This document shows positions 22,453 through 30,506 of a DNA stretch of 42,392 nucleotides, in pieces (position 1 is the stretch's first letter; every line of letters starts with the position of its first letter). A program made the position numbers and the translations under genes. The notes below the pieces were generated by a model that ran no database searches, had not been told where the DNA came from, and worked only from the letters and a program-made list of their open reading frames with translations. Location: the NCBI GenBank assembly GCA_030649835.1, contig JAUSES010000039.1:1-42392 (forward strand), in the 5' to 3' direction. This DNA comes from a bacterium (GTDB lineage Bacteria > Patescibacteriota > Minisyncoccia > Phycocordibacterales > UBA1550).

Positions 22453-24228
22453 ATGAGGAAAAAATTTAAAAATAAAATAAAAAGTCTAGAAATTCTCTGG
22501 AAGTATTTGTCTGTATATAAAAATGACCTGATTCTCCTATCGGTTCTCGGAGTTTTTTCTGCGATTGCAAATGGTTCGGTGCCATATGTGATGGGAAGAT
22601 TTCTCGACGCGATTGTGCACTCGCAATATATTTTTGTAAATACAATGTTCGAAATGCCACTGTGGGGACTGTTTCTTTTTATTTGGGGCATTTCCCAACT
22701 GGTAGCGATTGGTACGGATTGGACGAACGATCGCATGTCACGAAAGATCGGAACTAGAATTTTTAAGGATTACTATATTAGCGCACAAAGTGTTCTTCTG
22801 TCATTGCCTCTTTCTTTCCATAAAAATGCAAAACCTGGAGAAATTTCTAATGCGCTTAATAGAACAGCTCACGCATTGGAGGCAATTTCAAGCAATATTA
22901 TTATAACTCTAGCTCCACAATTTCTTAGCATCCTTATTGGTCTTTGTTTTGCTTTTATAATGAATTCATCCCTCGCATTCGTTCTTTTGATTGGGATCTT
23001 CATCTACCTGCTTGTTCTTTTTCGTATGATCCCTCAAGCAGTCCCCTTGCAACGACTTATGCACAAAGCATGGGGAAAAAGTTTTTCAGAAATGAATCAG
23101 GCCTCCAGTAATATTATTTCAGTAAAACAGTTTGGTAGCGAAGATTACCACATAAAAAAGACAACACAAAAATTTAATAAAGCATTTAATTTTGATGTTC
23201 TAATAAATAGTATTTGGTCGAATGTCGGGTTTTCGCAACGTGTTATCGTAGTGGGCACACAGGTAGTTATTTTCAGCCTTTCAGTATATTTGATCCAAGC
23301 AGGGACCATGAGTATCGGACAACTCCTTGCGTTTAATGGGTACGCGATGCTAGTTTTTGGACCATTTGTTGTTCTCGGACGACAATGGCAAACACTCCAA
23401 AATGGATTAGTGACAATGGAACGAACTGAGAAAATATTAACCGAGGAACCCGAGGATTATTCTCCACAAGGAGCAAGAAAAGATTTTAAGTTTCTAGGTT
23501 CAATTAAATTTGAAAATGTTTCGTTTGGATACAAAAAATCACAAAAGGTGCTTGACGGGATTTCCTTTGAAACAAAGCCTGGTGAAATGATTGCTCTTGT
23601 TGGGGAGTCCGGTGCAGGAAAAAGTACCTTGATTGATTTAATTTCAGGTTACTATTTTCCTACTTCTGGAAGAGTCACAGTAGATGAACATCAAACAAAA
23701 AATATTGATTTAAAATTTCTTCGTAAAAATATTGCCATTGTTCCTCAAGAAGTTGCGCTTTTTCACGACACTGTAAAAATGAATATTGGATATGGTTCAG
23801 CTGGCGCCAAAACTACTGCAATCAAAAGTGCTGCAGCAGTTGCCCATGCGGATGTGTTTATAGAAAAGTTCCCTAAAAAATACGAGCAAGTGGTGGGGGA
23901 GCGGGGGATTAAACTTTCTGTGGGGCAGAAGCAACGCATTGCTATTGCTCGCGCGATTTTGAGGAACCCTAAGATTCTTATTCTTGATGAGCCGACAAGC
24001 GCCCTTGATAGTGAGACGGAAAAGTTTGTGACGGAGGCGCTCGACCGTGTGATGGAGGGGAGGACAACGTTTGTCATCGCACATCGCCTGAGTACTGTAC
24101 GCAAGGCGGATAAAATTCTCGTGCTTGAAGATGGAAAAATCTTAGAGTCTGGGACGCACGAGGAGCTGATGAAAATAGACGGTGGCAACTACCGCAGGAG
24201 GTACGAGCTTCATGTAGGGCTGGTGTAA
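22453..24228 (+). CDS. ABC exporter half-transporter (membrane domain + ATPase)
   Basis: 591 aa: a six-helix ABC transporter membrane domain (about 15-310) fused to an ATPase domain (about 345-591). Walker A is GESGAGKST, the Q-loop is in VPQEVALF, the signature is LSVGQKQRIAIARA, Walker B is ILILDEPTSAL, and the H-loop is in FVIAHRLST. MsbA-type half-transporters work as dimers, exporting lipids, peptides or drugs; the substrate cannot be read from sequence. The signature has LSVGQ where LSGGQ is usual, a mild change. It starts 5 nt after the rnhB stop with its own promoter. Confidence 0.9.
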   Translation: MRKKFKNKIKSLEILWKYLSVYKNDLILLSVLGVFSAIANGSVPYVMGRFLDAIVHSQYIFVNTMFEMPLWGLFLFIWGISQLVAIGTDWTNDRMSRKIGTRIFKDYYISAQSVLLSLPLSFHKNAKPGEISNALNRTAHALEAISSNIIITLAPQFLSILIGLCFAFIMNSSLAFVLLIGIFIYLLVLFRMIPQAVPLQRLMHKAWGKSFSEMNQASSNIISVKQFGSEDYHIKKTTQKFNKAFNFDVLINSIWSNVGFSQRVIVVGTQVVIFSLSVYLIQAGTMSIGQLLAFNGYAMLVFGPFVVLGRQWQTLQNGLVTMERTEKILTEEPEDYSPQGARKDFKFLGSIKFENVSFGYKKSQKVLDGISFETKPGEMIALVGESGAGKSTLIDLISGYYFPTSGRVTVDEHQTKNIDLKFLRKNIAIVPQEVALFHDTVKMNIGYGSAGAKTTAIKSAAAVAHADVFIEKFPKKYEQVVGERGIKLSVGQKQRIAIARAILRNPKILILDEPTSALDSETEKFVTEALDRVMEGRTTFVIAHRLSTVRKADKILVLEDGKILESGTHEELMKIDGGNYRRRYELHVGLV

Positions 24229-24297
24229 AATGATAGAAGATGGTATGGTATTGTCTGGCACATTTTTTAACGAATAAAGAAAAGTAAGGGGCGCAAT

Positions 24298-24627
24298 ATG
24301 GGAAAAAATTCAGAAAGTATTGGGGGATCTAGGTTTATACCAAGATCTAACCCAGATGTTCAGCAGTCTAATTTACCTGAAGTTTCATTCCGCGCAAAGA
24401 TAAAAGGCAACGGAAGTGTCAACGTTATTTTAGTTAAGAAGAAAAATAAAACTTTTCGAGTTTCCTTTGCGGGGGAACATCTTCGCTCTACATATCAGGT
24501 TATTGATGAAAAAATTAGTCGAGAGACCCTTGAGAAATCAGTTGATACCGGCATCCTTGAAGTAAGTACTCGAATCAGGATTATCTCTCTTGATGTGGTT
24601 CAAATAAGAAGAATCCTCAACATATAG
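24298..24627 (+). CDS. small soluble protein, unknown function
   Basis: 109 aa. An AAGTAAGGGG stretch (24282-24291) may serve as the ribosome site 6 nt before the ATG. The N-terminus is polar and disordered-looking; from about 28 it has a beta-strand pattern (VSFRAKIKGNGSVNVILVKKKNKTFRVSF). No membrane segment and no recognised family. A terminator follows, so it is an independent unit or the tail of the ABC exporter transcript. Confidence 0.6.
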   Translation: MGKNSESIGGSRFIPRSNPDVQQSNLPEVSFRAKIKGNGSVNVILVKKKNKTFRVSFAGEHLRSTYQVIDEKISRETLEKSVDTGILEVSTRIRIISLDVVQIRRILNI

Positions 24628-24644
24628 AGATTATTTATCTCATT

Positions 24645-24678
24645 AAGGGCAGCTCGCTAGAGCTGCCCTTGATTTTTT
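24645..24678 (+). terminator. intrinsic terminator before rpmF
   Basis: An 11-bp perfect stem (24645-24655 with 24660-24670), a 4-nt loop, then GATTTTTTA. Its last bases double as the -35 (TTGATT, 24669-24674) of rpmF. Confidence 0.85.
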
Positions 24679-24697
24679 ATTGGGCTTTTGGTAGAGT
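24669..24697 (+). promoter_or_regulatory. rpmF promoter, leaderless type
   Basis: TTGATT (24669-24674), a 17-nt spacer and TAGAGT (24692-24697) preceded by TGG. The ATG at 24707 begins 9 nt after the box. Confidence 0.6.
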
Positions 24698-24706
24698 AGT
24701 GGAACT

Positions 24707-24925
24707 ATGGTAGTACGAATGAGACATACCCGTGCGCATACGGCAAATCGCCGTTCCCACCACGCCTTGGACGGCGCGCGCCTTTCAAAGTGCGTAAAGT
24801 GTGAAGCCCTCCACCTCCGCCACGTAGTTTGCACCGCATGTGGTACATATCGTGGCAAAGCAGTCGTTTCTCTTGCTAAAGCTCGCACTAAGACCGAAAC
24901 AAGAAAGGCAAAGGCAGTAAAATAG
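24707..24925 (+). CDS. rpmF: 50S ribosomal protein L32
   Basis: 72 aa. The zinc ribbon is intact: C29-x2-C32 and C42-x2-C45. The N-terminus (MRHTRAHTANRRSHHAL) follows the form seen in CPR L32 rather than the classic MAVPKRRTS start, and the basic C-terminal tail is longer than usual. The stop TAG lies in the left arm of the terminator at 24919. It does not follow a YceD-like gene as in many bacteria. Confidence 0.9.
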   Translation: MVVRMRHTRAHTANRRSHHALDGARLSKCVKCEALHLRHVVCTACGTYRGKAVVSLAKARTKTETRKAKAVK

Positions 24926-24943
24926 CGATTTCGCTATTTTTTT
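24919..24943 (+). terminator. rpmF terminator overlapping its stop codon
   Basis: AAAATAGCGA (24919-24928) pairs with TCGCTATTTT (24931-24940), followed by TTT. The TAG stop is inside the stem. Confidence 0.85.
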
Positions 24944-25021
24944 GTTTATGCTTTTGGTGTATACTATATGAGTAAAAGTACTTTTATAAAATAAATATTT
25001 TGTTAGCTTTATGATTTATGG

Positions 25022-25063
25022 AACGCACCCCCTAACACCTATTGGCTAACACCTAACACCTTT
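25022..25063 (+). repeat. AGGTGTTAGG-type repeat, copy 2 (right part)
   Basis: Same order as in the copies at 1739 and 34481: GCACCCCCTAACACCTA, then a short variable part, then CTAACACCT, ending just before the nusB ATG. The left hairpin arm is missing here. Confidence 0.65.
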
Positions 25064-25070
25064 CTATAAA

Positions 25071-25988
25071 ATGGCAAACAGGCACCTTTCAAGAAGTATT
25101 GTAATGCAGGTTCTTTACGAATGGGATTTTCGTGGAGGTACTCTGACTGACCTAGAGATAGAACATGCGCTTGTCCGTAATGCCGAGGAGTTTGCACCTG
25201 GTGTGAACGATATTTCCTTCATGAGGAAATTACTTCTGGGCATTCTTGAGAAGCGCGTAAAACTCGACGATATTATCGTAAAGGCGGCCCCAGACTGGCC
25301 AATTGAGAAAATTGCACTCGTAGACAGAAATATTTTGCGTATCGGTCTTTTTGAGCTCCTCTTTGAGGATCGCGTTGAAGTTCCGGCAAAGGTGGCTATC
25401 AATGAGGCTATTGAACTCGCAAAGACGTATGGTGGTGAGACAAGTGGTAAATTTATTAACGGCGTACTTGGCGCGGTATACAAGGAGCTCGGTGAGCCCG
25501 GGAAGGATGAGACAACGAAGAGAAAGGCAAGCCTCTCGCCACTAGATATAAAATCACTCCCAGTCGTTCAGCTTGGTGGAGCAGTTGTATATGCGCGTGA
25601 TGGCGGAGACATTTACCTTGCACTTGTGCATGATATCTTTGGGCACTGGACGCTCTCAAAAGGAAAAATAGAAGCCGGTGAGGAGGTTGAAGCTGGTACA
25701 ATTCGTGAAATTAAGGAGGAGATTGGAATCGACATTGTTATTAAGGAAAAAATTGGAGAGAACGAATACACTGCATCTCATCCAAAAAACGGGAAAATGC
25801 GCAAGCATGTGAGCTATTATTTAGCAGAGGCGGCATACGAACCACTTAAACTAGAAGAAGGTAAGGGTGGTCTAGATGATGCACAATGGTTTAAACTCGC
25901 AGATATTCTTGATCTCAATTTATATGACGACATGACTCCTTTGTTTACAAAGGCGGTGAATATTTTATTAAACAAAACAAACAACTGA
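25071..25988 (+). CDS. nusB: NusB antitermination factor fused to a Nudix hydrolase
   Basis: 305 aa. Residues 1-143 are NusB (HLSRSIVMQVLYEWDF, DRNILRIGLFELLF, VAINEAIELAKTYGG, KFINGVLGAVYKEL), which with NusE/S10 binds boxA RNA in rRNA antitermination. After a linker (144-160), residues 161-300 form a Nudix domain with an exact Nudix box: G198, E204, R212-E213, E216-E217, G219. Such boxes hydrolyse a nucleoside diphosphate linked to another group. NusB alone is about 140 aa. There is no internal stop or start signal at the join. The Nudix substrate cannot be predicted; the closest look is the MutT/Ap4A type. Confidence 0.92.
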   Translation: MANRHLSRSIVMQVLYEWDFRGGTLTDLEIEHALVRNAEEFAPGVNDISFMRKLLLGILEKRVKLDDIIVKAAPDWPIEKIALVDRNILRIGLFELLFEDRVEVPAKVAINEAIELAKTYGGETSGKFINGVLGAVYKELGEPGKDETTKRKASLSPLDIKSLPVVQLGGAVVYARDGGDIYLALVHDIFGHWTLSKGKIEAGEEVEAGTIREIKEEIGIDIVIKEKIGENEYTASHPKNGKMRKHVSYYLAEAAYEPLKLEEGKGGLDDAQWFKLADILDLNLYDDMTPLFTKAVNILLNKTNN

Positions 25989-26000
25989 CAGAATGCAATC

Positions 26001-26075
26001 GTCTTTGCGAGCGAAGCGAAGCAATCCAGAAATTATTTGACATTCTCTAGATTGCCACGCTTCGCTCGCAAAGAC
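26001..26075. repeat. TTGCGAGCGAAGCGAAGCAATC palindrome, copy 2
   Basis: Arms 26001-26026 and 26050-26075 are inverted copies with one or two differences, around a 23-nt AT-rich loop. It lies between nusB and rnc. Confidence 0.85.
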
Positions 26076-26101
26076 GGGGAAGAATAGGAAGTAAATTAAC
26101 C

Positions 26102-26803
26102 ATGGACAAATTTTTACCATTTGAAGAACGCATCGGTGTTACCTTCCGCGACAAGGGTGTTTTGCGTGAGGCTTTTACTCATCGCTCGTATATAAACGAA
26201 ACACGCGAGCGAGGGCTTGATCATAATGAACGTTTGGAGTTTCTTGGTGATGCGGTGGTGGAGCTTTGTGTTACTGACTTTTTGTATAAAAAATATAAGC
26301 AGGCAAATGAAGGGGAGCTTACGAGTTACCGAGCAGCTTTGGTAAATGCGGTTACGCTCGGCAACCTTGCGATAGACCTCGGTATGGAAGAGTTCCTCTT
26401 GATGTCAAAAGGTGAAGCAAAAGACAAGGGCACAAAAGCGCGCCAGATAATTCTCGCGAATGCGTTTGAGGCGCTCGTGGGTGCTATTTACCTAGACCTC
26501 GGCTATGAATCCGCAGACATTTTTTTAAAAAACCATCTTCTGGGTAAGACTGATGAGATTGTGAAGAAAGAACTTTGGCGAGATGCAAAAAGCTTTTTTC
26601 AAGAGGAGGCGCAGGAGCACACGGGCATCACGCCATCATATCGTGTCATTAGCGAAGTGGGTCCCGACCACGACAAGGATTTTAATGTAGGTGTGTATTT
26701 GAATGATGAGCTCATTGGCACCGGTATGGGTAAATCAAAACAAGACGCTGAGCAAGGTGCCGCAGCAGATGGGTTGAAGAAGAAGGGGTGGGGCGCGCGG
26801 TAG
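26102..26803 (+). CDS. rnc: ribonuclease III
   Basis: Cleaves double-stranded RNA, including rRNA precursors. 233 aa: an endonuclease domain with NERLEFLGD at 42-50 (E46, D50) and ILANAFEALVGAIYLD at 117-131 (E123 catalytic), then a dsRNA-binding domain (about 155-230). The usual Asp of the ILADxFEA motif is Asn120 here, a substitution I believe is common in this group. No Shine-Dalgarno is evident. The many long hairpins in this genome are natural candidate substrates, which is inference. Confidence 0.95.
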   Translation: MDKFLPFEERIGVTFRDKGVLREAFTHRSYINETRERGLDHNERLEFLGDAVVELCVTDFLYKKYKQANEGELTSYRAALVNAVTLGNLAIDLGMEEFLLMSKGEAKDKGTKARQIILANAFEALVGAIYLDLGYESADIFLKNHLLGKTDEIVKKELWRDAKSFFQEEAQEHTGITPSYRVISEVGPDHDKDFNVGVYLNDELIGTGMGKSKQDAEQGAAADGLKKKGWGAR

Positions 26804-26864
26804 CGCGCAAGTCAAAGGTCTTAAGGTCGAAAGTCACAAGTGAATACAGTGGTGCGCACACATC

Positions 26865-26943
26865 GTCATTGCGAGTACTCGAAGCAATCTATAAGTCAAA
26901 ACCTATATAAATGCCATGGATTGCTTCGAGTCCTCGCAAAGAC
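26865..26943. repeat. TTGCGAG...GCAATC palindrome, copy 3
   Basis: Arms 26865-26889 and 26919-26943 are inverted with a few mismatches around a 29-nt loop. It is preceded at 26813-26838 by an AAGTCAAAGGTC-type short repeat like the one inside rnhB. Confidence 0.8.
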
Positions 26944-26964
26944 ATTCACAAAATTAATTTTTGC

Positions 26965-26992
26965 TTGACAAGTATTTTGCACATGGTATAGT
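26965..26992 (+). promoter_or_regulatory. promoter of the WHxH-motif gene
   Basis: TTGACA (26965-26970), a 16-nt spacer and TATAGT (26987-26992) with TGG before it. A leader of nearly 60 nt and a strong Shine-Dalgarno follow. Confidence 0.75.
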
Positions 26993-27057
26993 TGGCACGT
27001 AGATTAGTTCGCCCAACTTTTTGGGTTTTAATTTGAGAAATTCGGAGGGAGGTAGTG

Positions 27058-27471
27058 ATGATTTGTGGAGCTGATACAAGATTAAGTGCGGGAGAGCTTT
27101 CTGAGGGCGACATGAAGATTCGACTCGCAGGAATAGACTGGAGTTTTGTCTCAAAAAAACTGTCCACGAAGGGCTTTAGCGATGAGCGTATCCAGAAAGT
27201 AATGGCAGAGTATCATAAGTTCCTCATTCTTTTCGGTATTGTAGGTAAAAGCGTGGAGCTCTCACCTTGGGGTGAGTTGGACAAAGCATGGCATGAACAT
27301 GTTTTGCACACGACTAAATACCGTAAAGATTCTCTGCATCTCTTTGATTGTTTTTTGGAGCATAACCCAGAGATTGAGCTGGGGAGTGAAAGGAACTTAA
27401 AAAACACTGAAGCGACTCGGCAGGAGTATGAAAAATACTTCAAGGAGCCAATGCCGGAGTACGTGGAATAA
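27058..27471 (+). CDS. soluble protein with WHEH motif (glycine-rich-domain-like family)
   Basis: 137 aa from ATG 27058; GGAGGGAGG at 27044-27052 sits 5 nt upstream (a GTG at 27055 is the alternative). Residues about 68-105 (LSPWGELDKAWHEHVLHTT followed by YRKDSLHLFDCFLEHNP) match the D-x2-WHxHIL-x-T core of the DUF1399/GRDP-like family, whose bacterial role is unknown. His/Trp conservation hints at metal or ligand binding; that is inference. It has its own consensus promoter and terminator. Confidence 0.65.
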   Translation: MICGADTRLSAGELSEGDMKIRLAGIDWSFVSKKLSTKGFSDERIQKVMAEYHKFLILFGIVGKSVELSPWGELDKAWHEHVLHTTKYRKDSLHLFDCFLEHNPEIELGSERNLKNTEATRQEYEKYFKEPMPEYVE

Positions 27472-27490
27472 AAAAAGTAGTGTAGTAGAG

Positions 27491-27521
27491 TGGATGCTTT
27501 GAAAAAGGCATCCATTTTTTT
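27491..27521 (+). terminator. intrinsic terminator before smc
   Basis: TGGATGC (27491-27497) pairs with GCATCCA (27508-27514), with inner T/A pairs, followed by T7. Confidence 0.8.
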
Positions 27522-27545
27522 TATTTCGCATCCCGAAAGGCTATA

Positions 27546-27554
27546 TGTTAAACT
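27546..27554 (+). promoter_or_regulatory. smc extended -10 promoter, leaderless type
   Basis: TGTTAAACT ends 9 nt before the ATG at 27564. No -35 is evident. Confidence 0.5.
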
Positions 27555-27563
27555 AAAGGTATT

Positions 27564-29822
27564 ATGCGTGTAAAAAGTTTAGAAATTTCGGGGTTTAAGT
27601 CATTTGCAAAAAAGAGTACTTTTGAATTTGGTGCGGATATTTCGGCGATTGTGGGACCCAACGGCTCAGGGAAGTCTAATGTTGCGGAGGCACTTCGTTT
27701 TGTGCTCGGGGAGCAGTCGCTCAAGAGTATGCGTGGTAAGCGCACCGAGGACCTCATCTTTAACGGCTCAAAGTCTGCAGAGCGCCAGAACCGCGCGAAG
27801 GTGACGATAAATTTTGATAACAGAGACCGCACCTTCCCGGTGGATTTTGACGAGGTGTCCATCGCGCGCGAGATTCACCGCGATGCGTCGAGCGAATATT
27901 TTTTGAATGGGTCATCGGTGCGTCTCAAGGACGTCATTGAGCTTCTTGCATCCGTGCATATCGGCGCATCGGGACACCATATTATTTCGCAAGGTGAAGC
28001 AGACAGAATTTTGAATTCATCGGCAAAGGACCGACGTGCGATGATAGAGGATGCGCTCGGACTCAAAATCTATCACTGGAAGATTTTGGAGAGCGAGAAA
28101 AAACTTTTGAAGACGGAGGAAAATATGCGACAGAGTGAATCGCTTCGTCGCGAAATTGCCCCTCATATTAAATTTTTGAAAAAGCAGGTGGAGAAAGTAG
28201 AACAAGCACGCACGCTTCGTGACGAGCTTGGGGCTATGTACGGCGACTATTTGAAGCGTGAGGAAACGTACATCAAACACACGCGAGAGAAACTCCATGG
28301 AGAAAAAGAAACTTTAGAGCGTGAGCTCCACGTCGCAAATGAGGCACTGGCACATGCAGATAGCCTGCGTGGCGTGCAAACAAAAGAAAGTGCGGAGGTA
28401 GCGGAGCTTGTGCGGGTGCGCGCAGAGACGGGTGCAGTACGTCGTGAGCGAGACGATTTGGGGCGCAAGATAGGACGGCTAGAGGGAATGATAGAGTACG
28501 AGGAGCGCCGTATGAACGCGCCCGTAGAACAACACGAAAAAGTAGTGTCGGCAGAGGAGGCGGAAAATCTCGCGCAAAATTTGTACGACGAGTTGGGATA
28601 CGCAGAGGGAAGCGAGGACTATTTGTATATCAAAGGCGTGGTAAGCGCTATGCGCGGGAAGGTGGGGAAGTTTCTCGAGCATATTCGGGGAGAACAGGGA
28701 GCTCAGGGTCCATCGGAAGCTGCGCTCAAGGCGCTGGATGACTTGCGCAATGAACACAAAACCCTCCTAGGATCACAGCAAAATCTCGAGGACTTGATAA
28801 TGGGATTTGAAAAAAAGATGCGTGAGCTTGAGGCGATGCTTGAGCAAAAGAGAACTGAGACGACAGACGCAGAGCGTGCGTCATTTGAATTCCGCGCAAA
28901 AAAGCAGGAGATTACCCTTAGGCTTGGTATGGTGCGTGAACACATTGAAAACTTTGCGCGTGATGAAGTGGCGTTTAGGGAGGAGCTTCGTGAGGGGGGT
29001 ATTCTTGTCGGGCGTTCAATTTTGGACTATGTAAATATGGCGATTGAAGAGGAGCAGGCGCTCGCGGAGCCACGTGCCGAGCAGGAGAGCCGTCGCAAAA
29101 AAATAGAGCGCACCAAGATTCGCCTAGAGGACATTATGGGGGGCGGGTCCGGAGAAGATATTATGAAGGAATACGAAGAGGCTGTGGAGCGCGATGCGTT
29201 TCTTGCTCGCGAGCTCGAGGATTTGAAGACAAGCGCAGAGTCCTTGCGGGACCTTATGCGTGGGCTTGAAGACGAGCTCGGAGCGCAATTTAAAGACGGT
29301 ATCAAAAAAATCAACAAACAGTTTGGAGAGTTTTTTGCATTGATGTTTGGTGGGGGCACAGCGTCTCTCGAGGTCGCTATTGAAAAAAAGAAAAAGAAGT
29401 CAGATACGGATATTGAGAGGATGCTTGAAGGAGGAGAGGCAATGGAGGCTCAAGAAGAAGAACAAGAAGAGGGGATTGAGGTCGCTGTTTCTCTTCCGCA
29501 CAAAAAAATCCGAGGACTCCAAATGCTTTCTGGTGGTGAACGCGCACTCACCTCTATCGCGCTCATTTTTGCGGTGTCTCAGGTCAACCCACCGCCATTC
29601 CTAGTCCTTGATGAAACAGACGCTGCACTCGATGAAGCCAACTCTAAAAAATACGGCGACATGGTGGCAACACTCGCAAAATATTCACAGCTCATTGTCA
29701 TCACCCATAATCGCGAAACAATGTCCCGTGCCGGAATTATTTACGGTGTGACCATGGGCTCAGACGCTATATCAAAACTCCTGTCTATCAAATTTGAAGA
29801 GGCGGAGGCGCTGGCGAAATAA
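27564..29822 (+). CDS. smc: short SMC chromosome segregation ATPase
   Basis: Condensin-type ATPase that organises and segregates the chromosome. 752 aa against about 1180 usual. The N-terminal half-ATPase has Walker A GPNGSGKSN at 31-39. The C-terminal half has the signature LSGGE at 655 and Walker B FLVLDE at 679-684. Coiled coil fills 170-320 and 400-600. The middle (about 320-390, including EGSEDYLYIKGVVSAMRGKVG) is too short for a normal hinge domain of about 150 residues. The arms are also short. An Sbc/Rad50-type role is the alternative, but the ATPase ends fit SMC. Confidence 0.88.
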   Translation: MRVKSLEISGFKSFAKKSTFEFGADISAIVGPNGSGKSNVAEALRFVLGEQSLKSMRGKRTEDLIFNGSKSAERQNRAKVTINFDNRDRTFPVDFDEVSIAREIHRDASSEYFLNGSSVRLKDVIELLASVHIGASGHHIISQGEADRILNSSAKDRRAMIEDALGLKIYHWKILESEKKLLKTEENMRQSESLRREIAPHIKFLKKQVEKVEQARTLRDELGAMYGDYLKREETYIKHTREKLHGEKETLERELHVANEALAHADSLRGVQTKESAEVAELVRVRAETGAVRRERDDLGRKIGRLEGMIEYEERRMNAPVEQHEKVVSAEEAENLAQNLYDELGYAEGSEDYLYIKGVVSAMRGKVGKFLEHIRGEQGAQGPSEAALKALDDLRNEHKTLLGSQQNLEDLIMGFEKKMRELEAMLEQKRTETTDAERASFEFRAKKQEITLRLGMVREHIENFARDEVAFREELREGGILVGRSILDYVNMAIEEEQALAEPRAEQESRRKKIERTKIRLEDIMGGGSGEDIMKEYEEAVERDAFLARELEDLKTSAESLRDLMRGLEDELGAQFKDGIKKINKQFGEFFALMFGGGTASLEVAIEKKKKKSDTDIERMLEGGEAMEAQEEEQEEGIEVAVSLPHKKIRGLQMLSGGERALTSIALIFAVSQVNPPPFLVLDETDAALDEANSKKYGDMVATLAKYSQLIVITHNRETMSRAGIIYGVTMGSDAISKLLSIKFEEAEALAK

Positions 29823-29943
29823 AATGGTATTTGATTAACATCAATGTAATCCCACGACCACTGTGGATAAGTCAACTTGTATTTCTTTAGAATACGTGAT
29901 CTACTTTGTTCTAGTTGAACTTTCCAATTTATAGGAGCAGATC

Positions 29944-30144
29944 ATGAAAAATGTTCAAGCAAGTGTATATTATATTGCCGACTTTCGTAAAATAAGGAAA
30001 AACAGGGTCAGTATCCCTAGCACCTATAAGTTTGTAAAATCTGCTATTCTGACCATTATTGTAACAATAACAATAATAATGGTCATTTGGGTATGTGCGT
30101 TTTTGGGTATTTTCTTAATTCACCCTAAACGTCAAATGCCATAA
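29944..30144 (+). CDS. small single-pass membrane protein
   Basis: 66 aa, with a strong AGGAG Shine-Dalgarno at 29933-29937, 6 nt before the ATG. A basic N-terminal half (KIRKNRVSIPSTYKFVK) precedes one long hydrophobic helix (about 34-58, rich in Ile/Thr/Val) and a short basic tail. No recognised family. A G-rich hairpin begins at its stop codon. Confidence 0.6.
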   Translation: MKNVQASVYYIADFRKIRKNRVSIPSTYKFVKSAILTIIVTITIIMVIWVCAFLGIFLIHPKRQMP

Positions 30145-30175
30145 GCCCCCAGTATCGTAAATGATATTGGGGGCT
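30144..30175. terminator. hairpin at the 3' end of the 66-aa gene
   Basis: A 13-bp stem with one G-U pair (30144-30156 with 30163-30175) and a 6-nt loop. There is no T-run, so it may be an RNA-stabilising hairpin rather than a full terminator. Confidence 0.5.
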
Positions 30176-30182
30176 AGCTATG

Positions 30183-30272
30183 TTATTTCACCAACTCATA
30201 GTCAATGCTCTTTTTTTCTAGGTCAACTGCTTTCACGCGGAATTTTAGTTTGTCGCCCAAGGTGAGATGCTT
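30183..30272 (-). pseudogene. duplicated 3' fragment of rnr
   Basis: Positions 30191-30263 match 31712-31784, the 3' end of rnr, with few and mostly synonymous changes. Read on the minus strand it gives LGDKLKFRVKAVDLEKKSIDYELV, then a stop. No start or upstream domain remains. The gene-free stretch 30145-30506 holds this fragment, a second possible remnant on the plus strand, and the leader of the next gene. Confidence 0.8.
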
Positions 30273-30288
30273 TCTGTAAAATACAATT

Positions 30289-30393
30289 GGACGACTTTCG
30301 GGTTTTAAATATCGAAAGGTTGTGAAGAATCTTGAAATTGCAAATTTTGAATTTTATGAAGAGGCAAAACGTAAATCATCAGACTTGGTTTAG
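30289..30393 (+). pseudogene. possible HicA-like toxin remnant
   Basis: An open 34-codon tail without a start reads GRLSGFKYRKVVKNLEIANF, EFYEEAKRKSSDLV, then a stop. This recalls the N-terminal half of HicA mRNA interferases (a lsGkevvknLekaGFe-type pattern before GSH). The catalytic GSH is not kept, there is no start codon, and no antitoxin is next to it. The call rests on pattern memory only. Confidence 0.25.
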
Positions 30394-30506
30394 TTTGTGC
30401 GCTGACGACCCTGCAAGGTCAGACAACGGTCCACAGAAGGTTGGCATTGTTTTTTTGTACGTAGATATGATATCTTTTAGACAGATTAATCAAGGAGGGA
30501 CTTAGT

